Below the pieces are notes generated by a model. It was not told the origin of the DNA. It made no database searches and saw only the letters and a list, made by a program, of their open reading frames with translations. The position numbers and the translations under genes were made by a program. Positions 1-5,375 of a stretch of 5,592 nucleotides of DNA are shown here, one piece after another; within the stretch, counting starts at the first letter, position 1; each line of letters begins with the position of its first letter. This stretch comes from Paracoccaceae bacterium (GTDB taxonomy: Bacteria; Pseudomonadota; Alphaproteobacteria; Rhodobacterales; Rhodobacteraceae). The stretch lies in NCBI GenBank assembly GCA_029881635.1, contig JAOUMG010000163.1, forward strand, positions 1-5,592. Reading direction: 5' to 3'.

Positions 1-909
1 ACGGTCAGGCGAGGTGCGATAGTAATAAATCACCTTGCAGGTATCGCTGGCGATGCGGTCGGTCGGGAAAAGTCGATCAACAAGCGCGGCGGGCAATTCC
101 TCGGTCGCGATGATGTAGCTGCCGATTGGGATCACCCTGCGTTGCAGCCATGGCGTTACTTTACGGGTGTAGCCATTGGTGGCGACGATGACATCGCGCG
201 CCCGGACTGTACCCTTTGATGTGGCCACCAGAAATCCGTTGGCATCCTGATCAATCGCGTTAACGGCGCAATTGCCCGTAACATGGGCACCCGCATCAAT
301 CGCCCGCGCAAGCAGACCGCGATGGTAAAGCGCAGGACTAAGTGCGGAGTGGCGGGCAAAAACCACGCCCCCGTAGTAAACGTCTGACCCGAGTTCGCTG
401 CGCTGATCGGCGCGGGGGACCGCAAAGACCTCTACCCCCTCGCCTTTGCGCAAAATCTCGGCTTCTCGCACCAGTGTTTCATAGTGCTGAGGCGTGTGGG
501 CAGCATGATACCGCCCGGCGCGGCGAAAATCGCATTGAATAGATTCTCGGGTTACAAAATCTTCGATCCAGTCCAGCGCATTCTGTCCTTCGCCGCGGAT
601 GGCACGGGCACAATCCGCGCCAAACCGGGCGGTGAGCTTTTCGAGTGAAGGCTTGACGCTGGTGCTGATCTGGCCGCCATTGCGGGTGCTACAACCATAT
701 CCGGGATCTTCCGCATCAAGGACGAGTGTCGATCTGCCCCCGCGCGCCGTTTCAATCGCGGCATTCAACCCGGTATAGCCTGAACCGACTATCACCACAT
801 CCGCCGTCGCCATTGGCTGATCAGGCATGGCCGGCGGCGCAGGCAGATCATCAAGCCAATAGGATTGCAGTTTGCAACCGGGCGAGAGAACGTCAGAAAT
901 CGGCCGCAA
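1..909 (-). CDS. FAD-dependent oxidoreductase, DadA/PuuB type (3' end cut by window edge)
   Basis: This is the N-terminal 303 residues of a DAO-fold flavoprotein (COG0665 type), a cytoplasmic or membrane-associated enzyme that oxidises an amine or amino acid at the C-N bond. Residues 38-51 form the Rossmann FAD-binding loop VVIVGSGYTGLNAA (G42, G44, G47), followed by the second strand LVLDAED (62-68). Residues 74-80 are STRNGGQ, a motif typical of gamma-glutamylputrescine-oxidase-like members, and ATNGYT (243-248) is the later FAD-contacting segment. Family members are usually about 430 residues, so roughly 130 C-terminal residues lie outside the window. I chose the TTG at 909-907 because GGGGGA lies six bases upstream and because it keeps the conserved pre-Rossmann segment with SYWLDDLP (residues 16-23). 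An in-frame GTG farther upstream (near 961) and internal ATGs exist but fit less well. It is divergent from an opine-type LysR gene, its likely regulator. The exact substrate is unknown; gamma-glutamyl amine, D-amino acid or opine-like compounds are all possible. Confidence 0.88.
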   Translation of the reverse strand, partial: MRPISDVLSPGCKLQSYWLDDLPAPPAMPDQPMATADVVIVGSGYTGLNAAIETARGGRSTLVLDAEDPGYGCSTRNGGQISTSVKPSLEKLTARFGADCARAIRGEGQNALDWIEDFVTRESIQCDFRRAGRYHAAHTPQHYETLVREAEILRKGEGVEVFAVPRADQRSELGSDVYYGGVVFARHSALSPALYHRGLLARAIDAGAHVTGNCAVNAIDQDANGFLVATSKGTVRARDVIVATNGYTRKVTPWLQRRVIPIGSYIIATEELPAALVDRLFPTDRIASDTCKVIYYYRTSPDR

Positions 910-921
910 CTCACATCCCCC
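910..921 (-). promoter_or_regulatory. Ribosome binding site deciding the TTG start of the FAD oxidoreductase
   Basis: On the minus strand GGGGGA (921-916) is followed by a six-base spacer and the TTG at 909-907. No ATG in the same frame has a comparable site. This supports a TTG start, although the reading frame stays open farther upstream. Confidence 0.5.
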
Positions 922-985
922 GCTGTTAGACGCCAAGTTGCGTCCTGACCAATGCCGCACCAAAAAAATCGCTCGGTGAACCTTG

Positions 986-1014
986 ATGTTAAGAAAGCCT
1001 ATTGATTAAGGCAA
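986..1014 (-). promoter_or_regulatory. Candidate sigma-70 promoter for the FAD oxidoreductase
   Basis: Reading leftward, TTGCCT (1014-1009) and TAACAT (991-986) are separated by 17 bases. Each matches four of six positions of the -35/-10 consensus. The -35 box overlaps the inverted repeat at 1005-1020, which would suit control by the divergent LysR protein. The match is by eye only and weak. Confidence 0.3.
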
Positions 1015-1032
1015 CTTAATATCTGTTATGAT
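1002..1032 (+). promoter_or_regulatory. Candidate promoter for the LysR gene at 1071
   Basis: TATGAT (1027-1032, five of six matches to TATAAT) is preceded by TTGATT (1002-1007) with a long spacer of 19 bases. The region is AT-rich and overlaps the inverted repeat at 1005-1020, as expected for an autoregulated LysR gene. The -10 is reasonable but the -35 is weak. Confidence 0.3.
1005..1020. promoter_or_regulatory. Inverted repeat ATTAAG-N4-CTTAAT, likely LysR operator
   Basis: A perfect 6-bp inverted repeat with spacer GCAA sits in the divergent gap between the FAD oxidoreductase and the LysR gene. It contains the T-N11-A spacing of LysR boxes (for example T1006 to A1018) and overlaps candidate promoter elements on both strands. 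A second, weaker dyad, ATTT-N8-AAAT, lies at 1041-1056, 36 bp away centre to centre. The two could be the recognition and activation half-sites of a LysR tetramer. The function is inferred. Confidence 0.5.
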
Positions 1033-1070
1033 TGTATTCGATTTATTGATGCAAATATCCGAAAGCGCCC

Positions 1071-1961
1071 ATGCAACTCAAGCTACGCCATCTCGAAGTT
1101 TTCAACGCGCTGATAGAAGCGGGTTCAGTTTCGCGCGCAGCCGAGCGGTTGAATCTTACCCAGCCTGCGGTCAGCATTGCTTTGGGTAATCTGGAGGCGG
1201 AATTGGGCTTCCGGCTTTTTCATCGCGAACGCGGGTTTTTCGCGGCGACAGGCGAAGCGATGCAACTTCATGCAGAAGTCGCCCAGGGTTTGCTGGCCAT
1301 TTCGCGGGTTGAACAGCGGGCCAGCGAAATCCGCTCTGGCGCCACCGGCGGCGTCAGCATTGCTACAAATGGTGCACTTGCAATCAATTTCCTGCCGCGT
1401 CTGGTCGCCGACTTTCAGGCCGAGAACCCCGGTATCAGCGTCGAAATACGTGTCCACAGCTCGCGCCAGATCGCAGCCTGGGTCAGCGGCAGGCAGATCG
1501 ACATCGGCCTGATTGACACACCGGTTCCGGTGGCTGGCCTGAACGCCGAGCTTTTCCGGCTGGAATGTGTCTGTGTCATGCGCGAATCCGATCCGCTGAC
1601 TGCTTTGGCCACTGTAACGCCTAAATCCTTGGCCGGTCGATCCGTCATCGCGGTAACAGGTGATCACATGGTCGACCGCCAGCTTGACCGTTTGCTGTCC
1701 GATGCCAGCATCAAGGTCGAACGCAATGCTTCCAGTTATTACTTTGCCATTGCCCGAAACTTTGTTGCGGCAGGCAACTATGTCGCACTTGTTGATCCGA
1801 TCAATGGCAAGGCAGAACTGTCGGACGGTGTAACCTGGCGTCGCTTTGTCCCGCGGGTCGATCACGAACTGGCAATGATCACCTCAAAAGATCAAAGACT
1901 GGGCGGTGCAGCAGCCGCCATTCACGGCAGAATTCGCGATGGGCTCAATGCGGCACAATAG
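1071..1961 (+). CDS. LysR-family transcriptional regulator, opine-type effector domain
   Basis: This 296-residue protein has the usual LysR length. The N-terminal winged helix-turn-helix spans about residues 3-62, with core SVSRAAERLNLTQPAVS (19-35) followed by the LEAELGFRLFHR linker-helix region. The effector-binding domain covers about 90-290, beginning GVSIATNGALAINFLPRLV (94-112) and including GRQIDIGLIDTP (140-151). Its layout resembles regulators of the OccR/NocR opine group as I know them; this is by eye, not a search. The ATG at 1071 has only a weak upstream GAAAG (1061-1065), but it starts exactly at the conserved LysR N-terminus. It is divergent from the FAD oxidoreductase, with two dyads in the shared 161-bp gap, so it probably controls that gene and itself. 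The cupin gene follows 97 bp downstream on the same strand. The effector is unknown, possibly an amine, amino acid or opine-like compound. Confidence 0.93.
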   Translation: MQLKLRHLEVFNALIEAGSVSRAAERLNLTQPAVSIALGNLEAELGFRLFHRERGFFAATGEAMQLHAEVAQGLLAISRVEQRASEIRSGATGGVSIATNGALAINFLPRLVADFQAENPGISVEIRVHSSRQIAAWVSGRQIDIGLIDTPVPVAGLNAELFRLECVCVMRESDPLTALATVTPKSLAGRSVIAVTGDHMVDRQLDRLLSDASIKVERNASSYYFAIARNFVAAGNYVALVDPINGKAELSDGVTWRRFVPRVDHELAMITSKDQRLGGAAAAIHGRIRDGLNAAQ

Positions 1962-1973
1962 ACGAAAGCTGCC

Positions 1974-2003
1974 TTGTCAGTGGCTGGCGGTATGCCCTAT
2001 CAC
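1974..2003 (+). promoter_or_regulatory. Weak candidate promoter for the cupin gene
   Basis: TTGTCA (1974-1979) is separated by 18 bases from TATCAC (1998-2003) in the 97-bp gap before the cupin gene. The -35 is good (five of six) and the -10 poor (four of six). The cupin may instead be cotranscribed with the LysR gene. I see no terminator hairpin with a T run in this gap. Confidence 0.2.
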
Positions 2004-2058
2004 GGCCGGCAGGTCGCTCATGGCCTTGCTTCATCATGACTGAAAGAAAGGGACATCC

Positions 2059-2421
2059 ATGATCTCACTTGAAAGTTTCGGCGACCTCAGCAGTGTCAAG
2101 GTAGGTGCCTTTGCGCCCAAACCAACCAGCCTGACGGATGGTCAGACCGAGGCCACGGCAGAACTTTGGACCGCCGCTGACGGATTGACCTTTATTGGCA
2201 TCTGGGAATGCACGCCGGGTCGCTTCACGGCGGATCGGACAAAATCGGCCGAGTATTGCCATATCCTGTCGGGATCGGCCACGGTGGTTAATGTCGACGG
2301 AACCGGCTCCCGCACCGTAAAGGGCGGTGATCTGCTGGTTCTGCCACTGGGATGGAAGGGTGAATGGACAGTGCATGACCACATCCGCAAGCTTTATCTG
2401 ATCAACGCGGTTTCCACCTGA
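2059..2421 (+). CDS. Small single-domain cupin protein (Cupin_3/COG3450-like)
   Basis: This 120-residue protein has one beta-barrel cupin domain in about residues 45-117. Visible hallmarks are AEYCHILSGSATVVNVDG (64-81) and the GGDLLVLPLGWKGEW stretch (89-103), which match the first and second cupin motifs of the Cupin_3 (DUF861) type. Most of the metal-binding His/His/Glu/His set of classical cupins is missing: Glu65 is kept, but the histidines before it are not. A metal-dependent catalytic role is therefore doubtful, and a ligand-binding or accessory role is equally possible. The start has a good ribosome site, AGGGA (2049-2053), five bases upstream. Genes of this type often sit beside DadA/PuuB-like oxidoreductases, as here, which suggests the same catabolic module. 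Its stop lies only 10 bp from the stop of the convergent LysR gene. No specific function can be assigned. Confidence 0.87.
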   Translation: MISLESFGDLSSVKVGAFAPKPTSLTDGQTEATAELWTAADGLTFIGIWECTPGRFTADRTKSAEYCHILSGSATVVNVDGTGSRTVKGGDLLVLPLGWKGEWTVHDHIRKLYLINAVST

Positions 2422-2431
2422 CAGGCAAAAT

Positions 2432-3247
2432 TCATGGCGCGATCCACGGGAAGGATGCGGCACTGGCAGGACGCCAGGCCAGATAGGTTTTGCGGGTAAA
2501 ATCAACCGCCCCTTCGACGGCAAAAAGCGAACGCTCCGCGATCAGCGGCGCAGCCATTGTCGTTGGCAGATAGGCTGATCCTCCTTGTGCCAAAAGATAG
2601 CGCAAAGCCCAATCCGGGTTGGAAAACGCCATACGCGCCGTGTTGTCGCCGGGCCAAGCCTCGACATGCTGGGCGCGCACGGCGGGGCCATAATCGACAT
2701 AGACATAGCCCGGATCCCAGGCAGTGGCCTGTCTCGGTGTGGTCGAGACCTGAATGAGCTGTTCGGTGGCGAATTCGCGGCTTTGAAATGTCGGCCCAAC
2801 TATCGGTTCAGTCAGCAGGCCCGCATCCGTCATCCCGCTTTGCAGCCAGCTTTGCACTTGCGGGGTATGACCAGACCAAACCTCAAATGCGGTATCGGGA
2901 TGGGAGGCTTTGGCTTTTTTAACCCACGCCTCACCCAGGCTACCCCACAGGGCCGGATCGCACGCAAAGCTGAACAGATTGGTGATCCCTCGGGGTAGGC
3001 TGACCTTGGCTTTGGCGTTTTCCCAGGTGCGGGCGATCACCTCGGCCTGTTCCAGAAATGCAAATCCCGCCTTGGTCATCGTCGCCCCTTTGCGCGACCG
3101 GACCAGCAGTTTTTGCCCCAGAACCTGCTCCAGCCCGTCAAGCCGCGCCGTCACCGCAGATTGGGTCACATTCATCTCTGCCGCCGCCGAATTGAGGTTT
3201 TTCGTTCGCACGACGCAAAGGAAGGTCTGAATGGCGGCGATATTCAT
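2432..3247 (-). CDS. LysR-family transcriptional regulator, short form, divergent from monooxygenase operon
   Basis: This 271-residue protein is about 20-30 residues shorter than a typical LysR regulator. The winged helix-turn-helix is clear: IQTFLCVVRTKNLNSAAAEM (6-25), then NVTQSAVTARLDGLEQVLG (26-44), the KLLVRSR turn (46-52) and TKAGFAFLEQA (58-68). The effector domain (about 88-265) is less typical. It is rich in Trp and Tyr, for example YVYVDYGPAVRAQHVEAWPG, and it ends abruptly in FPWIAP. The ATG at 3247-3245 is the natural start because the LysR domain begins at once; GGAA (3256-3253) could serve as a weak ribosome site. The gene is divergent from the luciferase-like monooxygenase operon with a 97-bp AT-rich gap carrying dyads, so it is probably that operon's regulator. 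It converges on the cupin gene, with only 10 bp between stops. Confidence 0.92.
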   Translation of the reverse strand: MNIAAIQTFLCVVRTKNLNSAAAEMNVTQSAVTARLDGLEQVLGQKLLVRSRKGATMTKAGFAFLEQAEVIARTWENAKAKVSLPRGITNLFSFACDPALWGSLGEAWVKKAKASHPDTAFEVWSGHTPQVQSWLQSGMTDAGLLTEPIVGPTFQSREFATEQLIQVSTTPRQATAWDPGYVYVDYGPAVRAQHVEAWPGDNTARMAFSNPDWALRYLLAQGGSAYLPTTMAAPLIAERSLFAVEGAVDFTRKTYLAWRPASAASFPWIAP

Positions 3248-3265
3248 TATTATTCCAATTTTTTC

Positions 3266-3284
3266 GAATTAATTCATAAATTAA
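3266..3284. promoter_or_regulatory. Overlapping palindromes in the divergent gap, likely operator
   Basis: GAATTAATTC (3266-3275) is a perfect 10-bp palindrome. It overlaps a second inverted repeat, TTAATT-N4-AATTAA (3269-3284, spacer CATA). The gap is very AT-rich compared with the flanking genes. Position and symmetry fit a LysR binding site serving both the regulator at 3247 and the operon at 3345. Chance dyads are common in AT-rich DNA, so this remains a candidate. No convincing -35/-10 pair stands out. Confidence 0.4.
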
Positions 3285-3334
3285 ATCCGTTTTCAAGATT
3301 TACCACTTTCTGCCATGCTTGCGCAGAACCAACC

Positions 3335-3338
3335 GGAG
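3335..3338 (+). promoter_or_regulatory. Ribosome binding site fixing the monooxygenase start
   Basis: GGAG lies six bases before the ATG at 3345. The alternative in-frame ATG at 3315 has no such site, so the start at 3345 is preferred. Confidence 0.7.
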
Positions 3339-3344
3339 ACCTCC

Positions 3345-4391
3345 ATGGAATTCAGCATTCAGCTATCTGCCGACTACCCGGACAAGTCTTATGGGGGCGA
3401 CCGCGTCTATCGCGACATGCTGGATCAGGCCATGCTGGCCGACCGGATGGGATTTGACGCGGTTTCGCTGACCGAACACCACCTGATCAATATTCTGATG
3501 ATGCCGGCACCGCTCACTTTCGCTGTGAAGATCGCCGCGCATACGGAAAGGGTAAAGATCATGACCTCCGTCGTGGTTCTGCCGATCCATGACATGCGGG
3601 TCTACGCAGGCGAGGTGATTGTCGCCGATATTTTCTGCGAAGGTCGGCTGATGCTGGGCGTTGGTCGCGGCGCCTATGCCTATGAGATCGAGCGTTTGGG
3701 CGTGCCGATGGCGGAAACTCAGGACCGCTTCAATGAATCACTGGCCGTTCTTCAAGCGCTCCTGACCGAAGAGGAAGTGTCCTGGGACGGCAAGTTTTAC
3801 AAGTTCGACCCGCTCACCATCATGCCACGGCCCGTGCGCCCCGGCGGGCCGCCGATGATGATGGCGGTAATGAACCCCGAGGGCATATACCACTGCACCA
3901 AGCGGGGCTTTCACATCCAGACGACACCGCTATCAGGCAACCATCAGCATCTTGTAGATCAGGTCAGCGCCTTTACCCACGCAAAATCGGAAATGGGCGA
4001 AGCAGGCCGGGATCTGACGCTGACGCTTTCGCGGGTGTCCTTCATCACGCATTCCGAAACCGAAAGACAGGCCAAGGTCGCCTCGGCCCATCACTACTAC
4101 AGCCGGTTCGATAATGTCTTTACCGGCCCCGGTATCGTAGACAACGGCATGATCCGGCCCCTGCCCCGCAAGCAGACGGAGGCGGAATTGGCCGAAAGCC
4201 TGCTGATCGGGTCGCCTGCCGAAATCATCGACAAGCTCGGCCCCTATGCAGAACTGGGCGTTGATCGGGTAATCCTGAATCCGAACTTTGAAACCGATCC
4301 GCAAGAAGTGCTGGACAGCCTTCAATGTTTTGCCGAAGAAGTTATGCCGCATTTCACCGGACTGCCCGCAAAACGTGCCGCAGCCGAATAG
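3345..4391 (+). CDS. LLM-class (luciferase-like) flavin-dependent monooxygenase
   Basis: This 348-residue protein is a complete bacterial-luciferase-like TIM-barrel oxidoreductase (PF00296 type). Such enzymes use reduced FMN, supplied by a separate reductase, and O2 to oxygenate an organic substrate in the cytoplasm. Visible landmarks run from the N-terminal strand MEFSIQL, through GFDAVSLTEHHL (36-47) and RVKIMTSVVVLPIHDMRVYAGEV (69-91), to GRLMLGVGRGAY (100-111) and the C-terminal GSPAEIIDKL with GVDRVILNPNF. E44-H45-H46 aligns with E43-H44-H45 of luciferase LuxA, whose His44 is catalytic; LuxA's reactive Cys106 is Gly here. The C-terminal LQCFAEEVMPHF also echoes the LuxA tail. The start at 3345 is supported by GGAG six bases upstream; a 10-codon-longer start at 3315 lacks one. 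It leads a three-gene operon with a tautomerase (16-bp gap) and a hydrolase. The substrate is unknown, and light emission is not implied. Confidence 0.93.
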   Translation: MEFSIQLSADYPDKSYGGDRVYRDMLDQAMLADRMGFDAVSLTEHHLINILMMPAPLTFAVKIAAHTERVKIMTSVVVLPIHDMRVYAGEVIVADIFCEGRLMLGVGRGAYAYEIERLGVPMAETQDRFNESLAVLQALLTEEEVSWDGKFYKFDPLTIMPRPVRPGGPPMMMAVMNPEGIYHCTKRGFHIQTTPLSGNHQHLVDQVSAFTHAKSEMGEAGRDLTLTLSRVSFITHSETERQAKVASAHHYYSRFDNVFTGPGIVDNGMIRPLPRKQTEAELAESLLIGSPAEIIDKLGPYAELGVDRVILNPNFETDPQEVLDSLQCFAEEVMPHFTGLPAKRAAAE

Positions 4392-4407
4392 CTTTCAGGA
4401 GAATACC

Positions 4408-4599
4408 ATGCCGATGATCCGAGTTGAGATGTTCCCTGGCCGCACGCCCGATCAAAAGCGCGAACTGGTGCGTGAACTGACCGAAGGTTTCGTGCGGGCC
4501 GCTGGCGGCAACCCGCAGGGCATACATGTTGTCATTACCGAAGTTGACCCAGGCGATTGGGGATCGGGCGGCAAGCTGGCTTCGGATAAGGCTACGTAA
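4408..4599 (+). CDS. 4-oxalocrotonate tautomerase-family protein
   Basis: This 63-residue protein matches the usual length of 4-oxalocrotonate tautomerase (4-OT), a small oligomeric cytoplasmic enzyme that interconverts enol and keto forms of unsaturated acids. Met1 is followed by Pro, which becomes the catalytic N-terminal Pro1 once Met is removed. Numbered from that Pro, Arg11 is kept (FPGRTPDQK), the ITE block (42-44) is kept, and Trp50 replaces Phe50 of the Pseudomonas enzyme. Arg39, which binds substrate carboxylate in 4-OT, is His39 here, with no gap needed to align the two. The fold and Pro1 chemistry are therefore likely, but the substrate may differ from 2-hydroxymuconate. AGGAG (4397-4401) lies six bases before the ATG. 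The gene follows the monooxygenase by 16 bp, and its stop overlaps the hydrolase start, so all three are probably one transcript. Confidence 0.92.
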   Translation: MPMIRVEMFPGRTPDQKRELVRELTEGFVRAAGGNPQGIHVVITEVDPGDWGSGGKLASDKAT

Positions 4600-5375
4600 T
4601 GGCAAGTATCGACTGCGAATACAGCATCGAAGGGACCGGCCCGCCTCTCTTCCTCATCCACGGGATCGGCGCGGCGCGTAACACCTGGGCAAAGGCGCTG
4701 CCGGTTTTGCGGGATCATTTCACCGTCGTCACCTATGACTTGCGCGGTCACGGCACCTCACCCTTGCCGGAGGGCGAATTTGGCCTCGATGAGCTGGTGG
4801 AGGATCTGGAAAGGGTGCGCGAACGCACAGGGTTCGACACCGGCCATTTCGCCGGCCACTCGCTCGGCGGCATGATCGGCCCCGCCTATGCGCTGAAATA
4901 CCCCGACCGCATCCTGTCGCTGGGATTGCTGTCGACTGCCGCGTTTCGCACCGAGGACGACAGCGCCAAGGTCTGGGCAGTCGTCCGCGCGATGGAAGAA
5001 AAGGGCATCCCCCAGGTTCTTGAAACCCTGACGGCGCGCTGGTTCACCGATGCTTTCATCGCCGCAAATCCCGATGTCGTAAAGCGGCGCCTGCAACAGG
5101 TGGTCGATACTAATCCAGACATCTTTCTCAATGTCTTTCGCATCTATGCCGGCACTGAAATGGCCCCTTGGCTGCACAAGGTCACCGCACCCTCGCTGGT
5201 GCTGACGGGTGAGAATGACGGTGGCTGCAACCCGCGTCTGAACCGGCTGATCAAGGCGGCTCTGCCGAACTCAGAACTGGTCATCCTGCCCGATTACAAG
5301 CATTCGCTGTTGCTGGAAGCTGGCGACATTGTCGCCGAGCATATCGTTCGTTTTGTTTCCGGGCTTGTTCGCTAG
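4599..5375 (+). CDS. Alpha/beta hydrolase, 3-oxoadipate enol-lactonase-like
   Basis: This 258-residue protein has the length of PcaD-like enol-lactone hydrolases and related carboxylesterases or C-C hydrolases. The oxyanion-hole segment is LFLIHGIG (17-24), followed by VVTYDLRGHGTS (43-54). The nucleophile elbow is GHSLGG (86-91) with Ser88. The acid is probably Asp207 (LTGENDGG, 202-209) and the base His235 (DYKHSLLLE). The lid region (about 115-190) has the AFRTEDDSAKVW and RIYAGTEM segments typical of the group. These residues support a Ser-His-Asp hydrolase acting on an ester, lactone or similar bond; they do not identify the substrate. I do not call it pcaD because the beta-ketoadipate genes are absent from the window. 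The ATG overlaps the tautomerase stop (TAATG), with AAGG (4588-4591) seven bases upstream, which implies translational coupling. The 3' end overlaps the convergent serine hydrolase gene by four bases. Confidence 0.92.
   Translation: MASIDCEYSIEGTGPPLFLIHGIGAARNTWAKALPVLRDHFTVVTYDLRGHGTSPLPEGEFGLDELVEDLERVRERTGFDTGHFAGHSLGGMIGPAYALKYPDRILSLGLLSTAAFRTEDDSAKVWAVVRAMEEKGIPQVLETLTARWFTDAFIAANPDVVKRRLQQVVDTNPDIFLNVFRIYAGTEMAPWLHKVTAPSLVLTGENDGGCNPRLNRLIKAALPNSELVILPDYKHSLLLEAGDIVAEHIVRFVSGLVR

Noticed and set aside
1125..1865. Long open frame (246 codons) on the minus strand inside the LysR gene
   Set aside because: It lies fully antisense to a clear LysR gene, its product resembles no family I know, and no ribosome site stands out.
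1992..2039. 15-codon open frame upstream of the cupin, possible leader peptide
   Set aside because: It shows no clear ribosome site, no run of regulatory codons and no attenuator hairpin; an open frame this short is expected by chance.
1962..2058. GC-rich partial dyads after the LysR gene as a possible terminator
   Set aside because: Stems are short and imperfect (for example TGCC/GGCA) and no T run follows.
2065..2523. Minus-strand open frame (152 codons) across the cupin gene and the end of the second LysR gene
   Set aside because: It overlaps two well-supported genes and has no recognisable domain; it is an antisense shadow.
3315..3344. Ten-codon N-terminal extension of the monooxygenase from an upstream ATG
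   Set aside because: No ribosome site precedes it, whereas GGAG sits six bases before the ATG at 3345, where the LLM N-terminal strand begins.
3345..4391. Reading the LuxA similarity as a light-producing system
   Set aside because: There is no LuxB partner and no fatty-acid reductase, and Cys106 is Gly; most LLM proteins are not luminescent.
4933..5143. Antisense open frames inside the alpha/beta hydrolase gene
   Set aside because: The plus strand encodes a complete Ser-His-Asp hydrolase here; the antisense products show no family features.
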